The translations under genes were made by a program, and so were the position numbers. A stretch of DNA of 55,732 nucleotides from Nocardioides limicola (GTDB lineage Bacteria > Actinomycetota > Actinomycetes > Propionibacteriales > Nocardioidaceae). The notes under the pieces are model-generated. The model was not told the origin of the DNA, did not search any database, and saw only the letters and a list, made by a program, of their open reading frames with translations. Location: NCBI RefSeq assembly GCF_016827675.1, contig NZ_JAERJA010000014.1, forward strand, positions 1 through 55,732, written 5' to 3'. Below, one piece after another: positions 41,483-50,350 of this stretch. Every line of letters starts with the position of its first letter. Position 1 is the first letter of the stretch.

Positions 41483-43555
41483 ATGACCACGGGAGCTAGC
41501 GACCAGGTCTGGGTCGACGACTATGTGACCAGTACCGGCACCCACGTAGCCGGGCACTGGCGTAAGCGAACACGCACCCAGGGCGCGACGGCCGAGGTCG
41601 GCACCGACCATGGATACGGCCAGCCGGCAGCCGACCTCTCCCCAGCGGCCACGTGCATGGCCGCTGATCCGGTTCCCTCGGGGCCAGCGGCCGAGGCGGC
41701 GGTGTGGCGGGTGGCCGGCGGCGGCCAGCTCAGCCACGTCAGCACCCAACCCGTTGGAGTGATCGGCCAGCGCGACGCGAAGGTGGCCGCCGGCCTGGAG
41801 GCGCTACGCCGGAGACGTCAAGCACTCGAGCAAACTCACCCAGAAACAACAGCCAACCAGCAGCAGCGATGCTCGACGTGTGGTGAGTTCAAGGGATCTC
41901 ATCACACATGTCGAGCAGCTGACGGGGTCGTGGTCAACCCGGAAGCCGCGGCGGCCGCAAACAGCTACGTTGACAAGCATGGCGACGTCGCCGTGACTGA
42001 GTATGTCCCTCACAGCGGCCAGACGTGCTGGTCAGTAGACGGCCCCCACGGGACCTACTTGGTGACGCCGAGCAAGGCCGGGCAGGTTGAGGTCTGGCGA
42101 TCAGAGTCGTTCGACCCACCACGGACCTGTACTGACGTCTCGGCCGGACTCGGACGAGCCTGTCGGCTGGCCAGCGCCCTTCCGAAAGGCCGACCTGGGT
42201 CGGAGTCGTGGATGCGTGAGGCGAGCATGAGCCTGGAGACCGCAGGTGATGGGATTCCGACTCACTTCCCTGAGGTCGAGGGTCACGGCGGCGTCCAGCT
42301 CTCCGAGCGCAACGTCGTCGACCACACCGAGAGCGGGCCCAGTCAGGGGACCTTCACCGTGTGGACTGCAGACCACACCGGCGCGTGCAGCAACCCGACC
42401 GAGCACCCCTACGGTCCACGGGCCGGGTTCATCAGCAGTCGTCAAGGCGACCCGGTCTCCAAGTCGACGGCCGCACGCCGGGCTGCCGAGGACGTGGCCG
42501 AACGTCAGCAGCCCCGCCGCTGCGACAGGTGTGGCCAGTACCTTCCGTACGACGGCAGCCACACCTGCCCGTCGAGCTCACGCGGCGTGCAGCTCGCCCA
42601 GGCGGGTACGTCCCCCGTGGTCGGCGAAGTTGCCGGCACCATGGTTGAGGGCTTGCCGGCATGCAACTACGGCGATCTGAAGGGCGACGAGCGGGTCAAG
42701 GCGATGGTCGCCGACTTGGAGGAGTCAGTGAAGGCCGTCGTCGAGAGCGGTCGCCTGGGGGAGTGGCTGGGCGCGATGGCCAGCAACGGGATGAACCGGT
42801 GGAGCGCGAACAACCGGATCTTGGCCATGGTTCAGATGTCGCAGCGCGGCGTCGATATCAACGATCTGCATCTGATGGGTTTCCGTCAGTGGGAGAAGTT
42901 CAACCGCAAGGTGTCCAAGGGTGCCAAGGCCGTGTGGATCCTCGCGCCGATCACTCGCAAGGTCACCGAGGAGGACGACGACGGCAAGAAGACCGAGCGC
43001 AGCCGAGTCGTGGGCTTCAAGAGCGTGCCGGTCTTCAACATCTCCGACACCACCGGAGACCCACTACCCGAGAATCCAGGCAGGCCCGCACCGGGCGAGG
43101 CGACACAGGGGACCCTCGAGGGACTCCGGAACCGGGTCGGCACGGTCGGCTACACCTACGAAGAGGTCACGATCCCCGACTGCCAACCCGAGACAGGGGA
43201 AGGGACCCTCGGCTACACCGATCCCAAGACCAAGAAGATCGTCGTCGACTCCCGACTCTCCAACGCTCAGAAGGCATCGACGATCGCGCACGAGCTCGGG
43301 CACGTTCACTGTGGGCACGTCGACGTCGACTACAGCGAGTACCGCAAGCACCGCGGCCAGATGGAAACTGAGGCGGAGGCAGTCGCCTTCCTCACGATGC
43401 GCGCAAGGGGCGCGTCAGACGAGCAGGCTCATTCGTTCTCGCCGGCCTACATCGCAGGCTGGTCCCGCGGGGACGCCAAGATCATGCACTCCGCGATCGA
43501 CAAGGCCGTCCGGGCCCACAACAAGATCATGGACGGCGACTGGCCGTCGAAGTGA
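41483..43555 (+). CDS. ardC: ArdC-like antirestriction protein with zinc metallopeptidase domain, 690 aa
   Basis: The N-terminal 400 residues carry two Cys-knuckles (CSTCGEFKGSHHTC and CDRCGQYLPYDGSHTC) and novel sequence. Next is an ArdC N-terminal-type ssDNA-binding domain (about 430-540, with NRWSANNRILAMVQMSQRG and MGFRQWEKFNRKVSKGAKAV), then the metallopeptidase HELGH (about 603-607). ArdC proteins protect incoming single-stranded plasmid DNA from host restriction. Expression from the transfer-type promoter fits early action in a recipient. The ATG at 41483 follows AAAGGGACG. Confidence 0.85.
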   Translation: MTTGASDQVWVDDYVTSTGTHVAGHWRKRTRTQGATAEVGTDHGYGQPAADLSPAATCMAADPVPSGPAAEAAVWRVAGGGQLSHVSTQPVGVIGQRDAKVAAGLEALRRRRQALEQTHPETTANQQQRCSTCGEFKGSHHTCRAADGVVVNPEAAAAANSYVDKHGDVAVTEYVPHSGQTCWSVDGPHGTYLVTPSKAGQVEVWRSESFDPPRTCTDVSAGLGRACRLASALPKGRPGSESWMREASMSLETAGDGIPTHFPEVEGHGGVQLSERNVVDHTESGPSQGTFTVWTADHTGACSNPTEHPYGPRAGFISSRQGDPVSKSTAARRAAEDVAERQQPRRCDRCGQYLPYDGSHTCPSSSRGVQLAQAGTSPVVGEVAGTMVEGLPACNYGDLKGDERVKAMVADLEESVKAVVESGRLGEWLGAMASNGMNRWSANNRILAMVQMSQRGVDINDLHLMGFRQWEKFNRKVSKGAKAVWILAPITRKVTEEDDDGKKTERSRVVGFKSVPVFNISDTTGDPLPENPGRPAPGEATQGTLEGLRNRVGTVGYTYEEVTIPDCQPETGEGTLGYTDPKTKKIVVDSRLSNAQKASTIAHELGHVHCGHVDVDYSEYRKHRGQMETEAEAVAFLTMRARGASDEQAHSFSPAYIAGWSRGDAKIMHSAIDKAVRAHNKIMDGDWPSK

Positions 43556-43573
43556 GAAAAGGGAGGTTCGCAC

Positions 43574-43711
43574 ATGGCAGGCAAGCGGTATGAGGCCGAG
43601 GTCACCGACCCCACAACGGGGGAAGCCACCACGTTCAGCGCCAGAACGGAGGTCGAGCTTGAGCGTCTCATCGAGGAACACCTCGGGATGACGTTCCCGG
43701 AGGTGATCTGA
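43574..43711 (+). CDS. Small hypothetical protein, 45 aa
   Basis: ATG after GGGAGG, 18 bases downstream of ardC. The protein MAGKRYEAEVTDPTTGEATT continues with FSARTEVELERLIEEHL, a beta strand pair and a helix. Likely cotranscribed with ardC. No known function. Confidence 0.6.
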   Translation: MAGKRYEAEVTDPTTGEATTFSARTEVELERLIEEHLGMTFPEVI

Positions 43712-43764
43712 AACGGAAACGGATTTGTCGGCGTGTCGGCGCACTGTGCGGAAACCGAAACGGA

Positions 43765-44010
43765 ATGATGTCACGCATGGCGACAACGATGACCAACCGC
43801 GGAGGCCGCAAGCCCAAGGGCAACCGGGCAGCGATCAGTTGCCGAGTGCCCTCGGACCAGAAGCCACTCTTCGAGGAAGCTGCCCGTGCTGCGGGCATGC
43901 CCCTGGGCGACTACGTCGCCGTGATCCTCGCAGAGCACCACGGCTTCCCTGTTCCGGAGTACCTACTCCCACGGAACAAAGGTCAAGCGGAGTTGCCGAT
44001 CGGCGCCTAA
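43765..44010 (+). CDS. Small DNA-binding-like (RHH/HicB-type) protein, up to 81 aa
   Basis: RAAISCRVPSDQKPLFEEAA followed by RAAGMPLGDYVAVILAEHHG reads as a ribbon-helix-helix pattern. The leader holds related repeats GAAACGGAAACGGA (43711 region) and GAAACCGAAACGGA (about 43752), which could be its operator. Start is either ATG at 43765 or one of two ATGs just downstream. A terminator follows at 44018. Confidence 0.6.
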   Translation: MMSRMATTMTNRGGRKPKGNRAAISCRVPSDQKPLFEEAARAAGMPLGDYVAVILAEHHGFPVPEYLLPRNKGQAELPIGA

Positions 44011-44017
44011 ACGTGAG

Positions 44018-44047
44018 GAGACCCCCGGCCTGCCAGCCGAGGGTCTC
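44018..44047 (+). terminator. Intrinsic terminator after the ardC operon
   Basis: GAGACCC (44018-44024) and GGGTCTC (44041-44047) form a stem with a loop that itself contains CGGC/GCCG pairing; TCTCAG follows. The gap 44048-44389 then holds one GGTATGTCCCC (44177-44187) and the replication promoter element, without a gene. Confidence 0.6.
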
Positions 44048-44251
44048 TCTCAGAAAGTGAAACCTGCCCCTTGCCTTTGGGATCCACCACGTTGACGGGC
44101 TTGTCCAGGCCCACGTAGAAGAAAGGTTCCGGCCTTGAGCGTACCCGAATCCGGATGCTGCATCACGGATATCGATGGTATGTCCCCCGCCCGCGTGGCG
44201 CGGCTCGGCCGATCTCGGTGACCTGATGAAGTCGATCACTTCCGGAATGTG

Positions 44252-44283
44252 TGTCACACACACACCCGTCGCGGTACTTGCCC
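44252..44283 (+). promoter_or_regulatory. TGTCACA-N17-ACTTGCCC promoter element before the replication operon
   Basis: TGTCACA (44252-44258), 17 bases including CACACACACC, ACTTGCCC (44276-44283), then CGGGTGTGAGG. It lies 106 bases before the replication gene, the longest leader of the set. Confidence 0.7.
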
Positions 44284-44389
44284 CGGGTGTGAGGCCTTCT
44301 TCGCGCGACCTGGACACACGCACGCCCACTGTTGGCCGCAGCGGCGACCTTTCTCAGGGAGCGCATGCCCTTCCCAGTAGGGGGCTGCG

Positions 44390-47300
44390 ATGACGATCCA
44401 GCCTGCCGGCCGTGGAGCCCGATCGTCGTTCGATCGCGTTCTTGCCGCCGTCGAGGCGGCGGGTCTACGCCACACGGTGACTCACGGCGGCAACCACATC
44501 AAGGCCGAGTGCCCCACGCACGACGACAACAGCCCGTCACTCTCGATCGATTACAAGCATCCCGCCACCCTCATCCGATGCTTCGCCTCCTGCGACATCG
44601 ACGACATCCTTGCCGGGCTTGGGCTGACCACCCCGATGCTGTTCGACGACTACGAGGACCCCGAAGTCTTCATCCAGCGACGAGCACGCGAGCGAGAAGA
44701 GGAGCGCAAAGGCGGCAGACGGATGACGCCGAGTCGACCCAAGCGCGTCCAGGTCGAGAAGACCCGGCCTGCGCTGCCAAAGGGTCGGCTACCTGGGCGG
44801 GTGACCAAGGTCGAGCCGCGACCGCTCAGCGAGTGGTCGGTCACCACGACGTACGACTACTGCGACGTCGAAGGACTGGTGATCCACCAGGAGGTGCGAC
44901 ACCAACGGTCGATTGAGGTAACCAACCCCGAGACCGGTGAGGTTTCCCAGCAGGTTGAGAAGCGGTTCACTCAGCGCTGGCCCGACAACAAGGGTGGATG
45001 GGTCGAGAAGACCCCGGCCGGGTTCGTGCCAGTGCTGTACCGGCTCCCGGACCTAGCGGGTTGGATCGCTGAAGGGCGTTCGGTGTGGCTGTGCGAGGGC
45101 GTCAAGGATGCCGAGCGGTTCCTCGAGCTCGGCGAGGCGGCGACCACGAATCCCTCGGGTGCAGGCAACTTCAAGCCTGAGCAGGCAGCGGCACTGGCCG
45201 GGGCGCACGTCACGGCCGTGCTGGACCACGACCTAGCCGGCTACCGTCGCGGGCTCAAGCTGGCCAGTGTGCTCACCGAGGTCGCATCGCTGCGCGTGGT
45301 GCTGCCGGTGACACTCGGTCTCCACGAGGACGCCAGCGACCACTTCGATGCTGGGCACGGCCTGGAGGACTTCGTCGACGTCACGCTCGAGGAGCTGCGG
45401 CTTCTGGAGCAGGTCGCCACGGCCGAGGAAGCGGCTCGGGCAGCGAAGACTGCGGCTGCTGAGGCCCGGGCCCGCGCCGAGATCGCCGCAACTGGTGGCG
45501 CGAGGGCCAACGACGAGCTACGGTTCGCCGGTCGCTGGGCAGCCGAGGCAGGCAAGCACCTGGTCAAGGCGTGGGAGGCGCTGCAGACCAGCGACAGCGC
45601 TGACGAAGATCAGGCAGAGCGGCTGCTGGCCGCCGTTCGCTCGTGCCAGGACTCGACCATCGGCGCGCACGAGACAGCCGGGATCGCGGCAGGGGACGAC
45701 CTGCAGCAGTACCTCGGCGAGATCGATGTGCCCGCAGCAGTCGAGGAAGACGTCGTCGAGGACGAGGGAGAGGGAGAGGGAGAGTCCGGTCGCGTTGTCG
45801 AACACCCGACCTCGGCCCGGATGCCTGACCCCGCCGGACAGATCGCGACGTCCAAGGGTCACTGGGCCTACGAGCTCGGCGGCCGCGGCCGCCGGCGGCG
45901 CGGCGTGTACCAGCTCGAGGACAACCGGTGGGCCTACAAGGCGCCGCTGCCCTACATCCACGCCCGGGTGACCGCTCGCGACGGCTTCGGGCGTCCGACC
46001 GGCACCCACTACCTGGTGTCGGCTCAGCCTGACAGCATCCGGGTCCTGATCGGCCACGACGAGCTCAGCCGCCAGACCTGGCCCAACATCCTCGGCCTGG
46101 CCGCCCCGTACGACACCACGATCATGAACGCCGCCACCACGGCGCTGGTGAACGCAGCCCGTGATGAGGCCGACGAGGTAGAGGCCACCCCGCAGCTCAC
46201 GCCGGAAGGGAAGATCTCCCAAGCGATCCCCGAAACCCTGCCGCCGGGGTACCTGGTGGCAAGCCCGATCGAGCGCGCCGAGGCGCTGCAGCGGTGGGCC
46301 GAGATCGTCCGACTGGCCACTGAGAGCCCACGCATGGCCATGGTCCTCGGCGCGGCCGCGTTCGGGCCCTTCCAAGGCGCCACGGGCCGTCAGCCGCACA
46401 TTGTGTCGCTGCATGGTGACGCAGCCCAGGGCAAGTCGGTCACCCTCCGCACCGCGGGATCCATTTGGGGTTACCCCGGTGGTGCCGGTGACGCCGGGTT
46501 GGTGGAGTCATGGAACCAGTCTGGGCAGGGCCCGATCTCCTACCTGGGCATGCTCGGTGTGCTGCCGGCGTTCTTCGATGAGAGTGCCATGGCTGGGAAG
46601 ATCAACCCCGAGGCGTGGGGCAAACAGATCTACGACATCTGCAACGGCGCCTCTCGTGGGCGTCCTGCGGCGGCGGGCCGTCTCGGCTACCACCGGGGGC
46701 GTGGTTGGTACGGGATCATGTTCTCGGCTGGCAACGGCCGGCTCCTCGCCAACGTGGGCGCCGGCGGGTTCGCCGGGTCGCCGCGGCGCGTGGTCGAGTT
46801 GGGCACCCCGTTCACACAGTCAGAGACTCACTCCGACGCGATCGAGGGCCTCTCCCGGGAGGTCTACGGCCACCTGGGCATCGCCCTGCTCGAGGCCAAC
46901 TCGACCGAGACTGCCCAGCGCTACCTTGCTTTCGCTGATGACCTGCTTGGCGAGATCGACACCGATGACCGGATGGCATACGAGATCCGGAAGCACCTGG
47001 TCTCGCACATCGCCGGTGCAGCGATGATCGATGACCTGGTCGGCACACACGGGCTGCTGGCCGCGGCCGCGGCTGACGGAGCGGTCGAGTATCTGGCCGA
47101 GTGGGAAGCGCCGCTGCACGACGCCGACCGTCTGCTTGAGGCGATCCACGACAGCCTGTTCCAGGAGCCTGCGTGCTGGCCGACCGTCGCACAGCACATC
47201 GAGAACACGCAGGCGCCGACCTTCGGAGACTCGGCGTCGACAGAGATCGCTCGTCACGGCGTAGCCCTCAAGACCAAGGGGCTGGTGTCCAACAACGAGG

Positions 47301-49561
47301 AGTGGCTGGGTGTCTTCCCGACCGTGTGGACCTCCCTGTGTAACGAGCTCGGCGTGGACTCCGACGTTGCCTGCCGTGAGCTCACCAAGCGCGGCGTGCT
47401 GATCCGACAGGGGTCCTCCAACAAGCCGGGGGCCCGGAACTTCACCTCGGTGGTGAATGTCGGCAGGGGGGAGAAGCGGGTGCGGCTCTACAAGCTCGCC
47501 TACCCGCAACTCGACGGCCCGGAGAACGACGAGGAGCTGCCGCTTGAGGAGGGCCCCAGTGACGGTGGTCCCGACGCCCAGTCGACTACGGATGAACCGG
47601 TGATCGACCGGCGCGCATTTTCTGGCTCCCAGGGCAACAGGGTTACGGCTTCCGCGGACGAGGTTACGGCGAGGGTTACGGCAGCCGATGTGCCTCTGAC
47701 CTGCGGGGTTACGGCGGTTACGGGGGTTACGGCCTCGCGGGCACACGTGGGCGCGCACGCGAGCGAGATCCATTTTCCCGGCGCAGAGCCCACCCCGGAT
47801 GCCCCCGCTGAGGCACCTTCCGGAGAAGTCCTGACGAAGCTCGAGAACCTCCAGCCCTGCGACGTCTGCGGCGAGCCGACCGGGTACGCCGTCAACGGCG
47901 TCGTGGTCCACGGCGGCGACTGCGTCGACCAGCTCACCCCGAGCAAGGCGCCGGTCGCCCAGCCGTCCAATGAGGCTCCGGAGCACCGGAAGACGACCGA
48001 GGGCCGCGAGGCCCGGTTCACCGCCCCGGCTGCCTGCATCGACGCCGAGAGCATCCACCTGGCCGACGGCACCACCCGACCGTTCCCGGAGATCTCCCAC
48101 ATCGGTGACCTGGCCCTGCTGACTGGCCGCGAGCAACTGCGGCTCGGCTGGGGCGGGGGAGAGGACCGGCTACCCGACCAGGGCCAGATCTGGCTGTACC
48201 CCGACGCTCTGGAGCGTCTCGGGTTCCCGACCGAGATGCCGCTGCCCGCCAAGGCGCTAACCAAGTCCCAGCGCGCCAAGGAGACCCAGAAGCTCTTCTC
48301 CAAGCTCGACGACCACCCACTGGTGTCGGGTGCGCTCGAGGCTGGCTGGCACCTCGGGCAGGGCGGGCACATGGACGTGTGGACCCGGATCTGGCACCCC
48401 GAACTGCTGCCGGCCGGCGCGCTGCTAGTGGGCCTGTCTTGGCACCGCATCGAGGGCGTGGCGCTGTTCGAGGACCACCCCGCTCCGGCCGAGCTTTCCC
48501 GGCGCCTGCTGCTGTTCGCGAGGCACGTCGGGGTGTCCTACCGGATCACCTCCGCCGCCACCGGCCTCGACCTGATCGACCACCACCGCCCGCCGCGGCG
48601 CAGCATCGACGACGACAAGGGCGCTTCCCGCGGCCGCGTCGCGCTGATCCGCAAAACCGCGGCCGAGCTGCCGGGTTGGCGGGCCAACTCCAAGGACGCG
48701 CGGTTCGCCGGCCTCGAGCAGGACTTCTCCTGGTGGCGCGCATGGGACTCGCTTCCCGAGAGCGAGCGGGGCCGAAGGTACGTCCACGGTTACGACCGCA
48801 ACGCGAGCTACCTGGTTCCGTGGCGCAGCATCGACCTGGGCGTTGAGGACCTGATTCACCGCACCGGCGACGCCGCGGCGTGGGACGGCAAGGAGAAGCC
48901 CGGGTACTACCTGATCGACGCCAACTACGAGTGGCCCTCGTGGGGTCTCCCGGACCCGGGAACGGCCGCTGGCGCCCGGGTGGGCGGCGGCAAGATGTGG
49001 GTCACCGTGCACACCCTCCGGCAGCTCAAGGCTCACGGGATCGCCCCGCGGGTGCACGAGTCCTACACCTGGGGTGTGACCGCGCGGTACCTCGAGGGAC
49101 CGGGCACTGCTCTCGGGCAGGCGCGCATGGCCCTCATCGGCAGCCGGGACGCGGGGGAGCTGGCTGTGCTGGCCACGATCAAGGCCCTGTACTCGGCCAC
49201 GGTCGGCAAGCTCGCCGAGCGCGAACACTACGCCGACTTCCATCTGTGGCGCCCGGACTGGCGCGACCACGTCATCTCCGCGACCCGCACCGCGATCCTG
49301 TACACAATCACGAAGGCGCAGGAGATCTCCGGAGAGCACCCGCTGGTGGTCGACCGTGACGCGGTCTTCTACGCCTCCGACAACCCCGACCCGATCGCCG
49401 CTTGGCCCGGCGACCCGGCCAAGCTCGGCACCTCGCTGGGTTCCTGGAAGCCGATCGGCACCGCGGATCTGCAGACCTGGGGGCCGGAGTACCTGCCCAA
49501 GAGGACCGGCCGCTGGCACTATGCCGACGCTGTCGCCGCTCTCGCTGGGGATGCTCGATGA
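44390..49561 (+). CDS. Primase-helicase fused to Tap-like telomere-associated polymerase, 1723 aa
   Basis: Modules in order. A CHC2-type zinc finger (about 25-85: Cys41, His44, Cys64, Cys68). A TOPRIM domain (about 225-305: CEG with Glu236, LDHD 278-281). An Ala/Glu-rich helical linker. A DUF927 helicase domain (about 610-860: LHGDAAQGKS 674-683, FFDES 728-732). A disordered linker with GGTTACGG iterons (1080-1115). A Cys knuckle (1157, 1160, 1178). A C-terminal Tap-like domain (about 1200-1700) with HGYDRNASYL (1467-1475), KPGYYLIDANY, WRPDW, ATIKALYSATVGKL and VVDRDAVFYASD. In Streptomyces, Tap works with the terminal protein Tpg in end patching of linear replicons; here a Tpg-like gene follows. 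I infer one protein for internal priming/unwinding and for telomere replication. Confidence 0.8.
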   Translation: MTIQPAGRGARSSFDRVLAAVEAAGLRHTVTHGGNHIKAECPTHDDNSPSLSIDYKHPATLIRCFASCDIDDILAGLGLTTPMLFDDYEDPEVFIQRRAREREEERKGGRRMTPSRPKRVQVEKTRPALPKGRLPGRVTKVEPRPLSEWSVTTTYDYCDVEGLVIHQEVRHQRSIEVTNPETGEVSQQVEKRFTQRWPDNKGGWVEKTPAGFVPVLYRLPDLAGWIAEGRSVWLCEGVKDAERFLELGEAATTNPSGAGNFKPEQAAALAGAHVTAVLDHDLAGYRRGLKLASVLTEVASLRVVLPVTLGLHEDASDHFDAGHGLEDFVDVTLEELRLLEQVATAEEAARAAKTAAAEARARAEIAATGGARANDELRFAGRWAAEAGKHLVKAWEALQTSDSADEDQAERLLAAVRSCQDSTIGAHETAGIAAGDDLQQYLGEIDVPAAVEEDVVEDEGEGEGESGRVVEHPTSARMPDPAGQIATSKGHWAYELGGRGRRRRGVYQLEDNRWAYKAPLPYIHARVTARDGFGRPTGTHYLVSAQPDSIRVLIGHDELSRQTWPNILGLAAPYDTTIMNAATTALVNAARDEADEVEATPQLTPEGKISQAIPETLPPGYLVASPIERAEALQRWAEIVRLATESPRMAMVLGAAAFGPFQGATGRQPHIVSLHGDAAQGKSVTLRTAGSIWGYPGGAGDAGLVESWNQSGQGPISYLGMLGVLPAFFDESAMAGKINPEAWGKQIYDICNGASRGRPAAAGRLGYHRGRGWYGIMFSAGNGRLLANVGAGGFAGSPRRVVELGTPFTQSETHSDAIEGLSREVYGHLGIALLEANSTETAQRYLAFADDLLGEIDTDDRMAYEIRKHLVSHIAGAAMIDDLVGTHGLLAAAAADGAVEYLAEWEAPLHDADRLLEAIHDSLFQEPACWPTVAQHIENTQAPTFGDSASTEIARHGVALKTKGLVSNNEEWLGVFPTVWTSLCNELGVDSDVACRELTKRGVLIRQGSSNKPGARNFTSVVNVGRGEKRVRLYKLAYPQLDGPENDEELPLEEGPSDGGPDAQSTTDEPVIDRRAFSGSQGNRVTASADEVTARVTAADVPLTCGVTAVTGVTASRAHVGAHASEIHFPGAEPTPDAPAEAPSGEVLTKLENLQPCDVCGEPTGYAVNGVVVHGGDCVDQLTPSKAPVAQPSNEAPEHRKTTEGREARFTAPAACIDAESIHLADGTTRPFPEISHIGDLALLTGREQLRLGWGGGEDRLPDQGQIWLYPDALERLGFPTEMPLPAKALTKSQRAKETQKLFSKLDDHPLVSGALEAGWHLGQGGHMDVWTRIWHPELLPAGALLVGLSWHRIEGVALFEDHPAPAELSRRLLLFARHVGVSYRITSAATGLDLIDHHRPPRRSIDDDKGASRGRVALIRKTAAELPGWRANSKDARFAGLEQDFSWWRAWDSLPESERGRRYVHGYDRNASYLVPWRSIDLGVEDLIHRTGDAAAWDGKEKPGYYLIDANYEWPSWGLPDPGTAAGARVGGGKMWVTVHTLRQLKAHGIAPRVHESYTWGVTARYLEGPGTALGQARMALIGSRDAGELAVLATIKALYSATVGKLAEREHYADFHLWRPDWRDHVISATRTAILYTITKAQEISGEHPLVVDRDAVFYASDNPDPIAAWPGDPAKLGTSLGSWKPIGTADLQTWGPEYLPKRTGRWHYADAVAALAGDAR
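47641..47732 (+). repeat. Six GGTTACGG iteron-like repeats inside the replication gene
   Basis: Copies start at 47641, 47662, 47674, 47707, 47716 and 47725, all in the same reading phase (Val-Thr encoded GTT ACG each time). GTT is rare for Val elsewhere in this GC-rich gene, which points to selection on DNA. The cluster is flanked by CATTTTC direct repeats (47616-47622 and 47771-47777), the most AT-rich spots nearby. Candidate origin iterons, as known within rep genes of Streptomyces linear plasmids. Confidence 0.6.
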
Positions 49562-49800
49562 CTGCCCAGCGAGATCGGCGGATGCCGTACGTGTGGGACG
49601 GGAACCTTGTCGATCCCGCGGTCGAAATCGACGGGTGCTACCGGTCCGCCGAGATCGACCGCACCGAGGCCAACGGTTACCCGACCGGTTCTGAGGACGC
49701 TGCCGACTGCCTCCTGTCCGCGCAGCGGTGGGAGACCCAGGCCCAACTGATTGAGCGCGAGTGGCTGGCCACAACTGGAGCGGAGTGCGACGATGCCTGA
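49558..49800 (+). CDS. Small hypothetical protein between Tap-like and Tpg-like genes, 80 aa
   Basis: ATGA overlap with the upstream gene and eight-base overlap with tpg. Acidic soluble protein (MTAQRDRRMPYVWDGNLVDP, then AVEIDGCYRSAEIDRTE). No recognised domain. Position suggests an accessory telomere or replication factor. Confidence 0.6.
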   Translation: MTAQRDRRMPYVWDGNLVDPAVEIDGCYRSAEIDRTEANGYPTGSEDAADCLLSAQRWETQAQLIEREWLATTGAECDDA

Positions 49801-50332
49801 TCAGCCCCAACCCTCACGCGCTGAGGCCCTGTGGGCCGCGGTGCGCAAGACCCCGGAGAAGAGACCGACGCCGGAGTCCATGGTGCGTGACCTGTACGGA
49901 CAGACCCGGCGTGGGTCTCCGAACACCAAGGGGGCCGCCGCACAGCTCGGGGTGAGCCAACGGACGGTGCAGCGGTGGCTCAAGCAGGGCATGCCCAAGA
50001 GAAGCGCAGCGGCGGAGAACCTGACCCAGCAGCACGGATCGTGGCGCGCCAGCCCGGCCGGGCGGCGGGCACGACTGAGCACCCGGCGGGAGTCGCGGCT
50101 ACGGAACAAGGGCACCCAGATGGTGTTCTACGGAAAGGTCCGCATCAGCGCCGATGAGCGTCGACGTGGAACAACGGTGACGATCGGCCCCGAACGGATG
50201 GCGCAGATCCTCGACGCCGCCCTCGCCGCGGATGATCAGCTCGCATTGGCCAGCCTCGAGGAGGCGTTCGGTGAGGCGTTCGGTGGGTCGGTGACCCTGG
50301 TCGAGATCGACCAACTCGACACCTTCGGATAG
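49793..50332 (+). CDS. tpg: Tpg-like telomere terminal protein, 179 aa
   Basis: GAAAQLGVSQRTVQRWLKQG (about 46-65) is the helix-turn-helix that Streptomyces Tpg carries near its N-terminus. The C-terminal half (GTTVTIGPERMAQILDAALA ... VTLVEIDQLDTFG) follows the same pattern as the Tpg C-terminus, and the length (Tpg about 184 aa) agrees. Terminal proteins attach covalently to 5' ends and prime end patching with Tap. The basic middle (ARLSTRRESRLRNKGTQMVF) may contact DNA. Identification rests on remembered sequence pattern plus context. Confidence 0.75.
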   Translation: MPDQPQPSRAEALWAAVRKTPEKRPTPESMVRDLYGQTRRGSPNTKGAAAQLGVSQRTVQRWLKQGMPKRSAAAENLTQQHGSWRASPAGRRARLSTRRESRLRNKGTQMVFYGKVRISADERRRGTTVTIGPERMAQILDAALAADDQLALASLEEAFGEAFGGSVTLVEIDQLDTFG

Positions 50333-50350
50333 ACCGAAAAGGAGGATTCG

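Noticed and set aside
46820..49810. Long open frames on the minus strand opposite the replication gene (438 and 461 codons)
   Set aside because: They arise from the GC-rich codon pattern of the real gene; composition is Arg/Gly/Pro-rich with no domain and no ribosome site.
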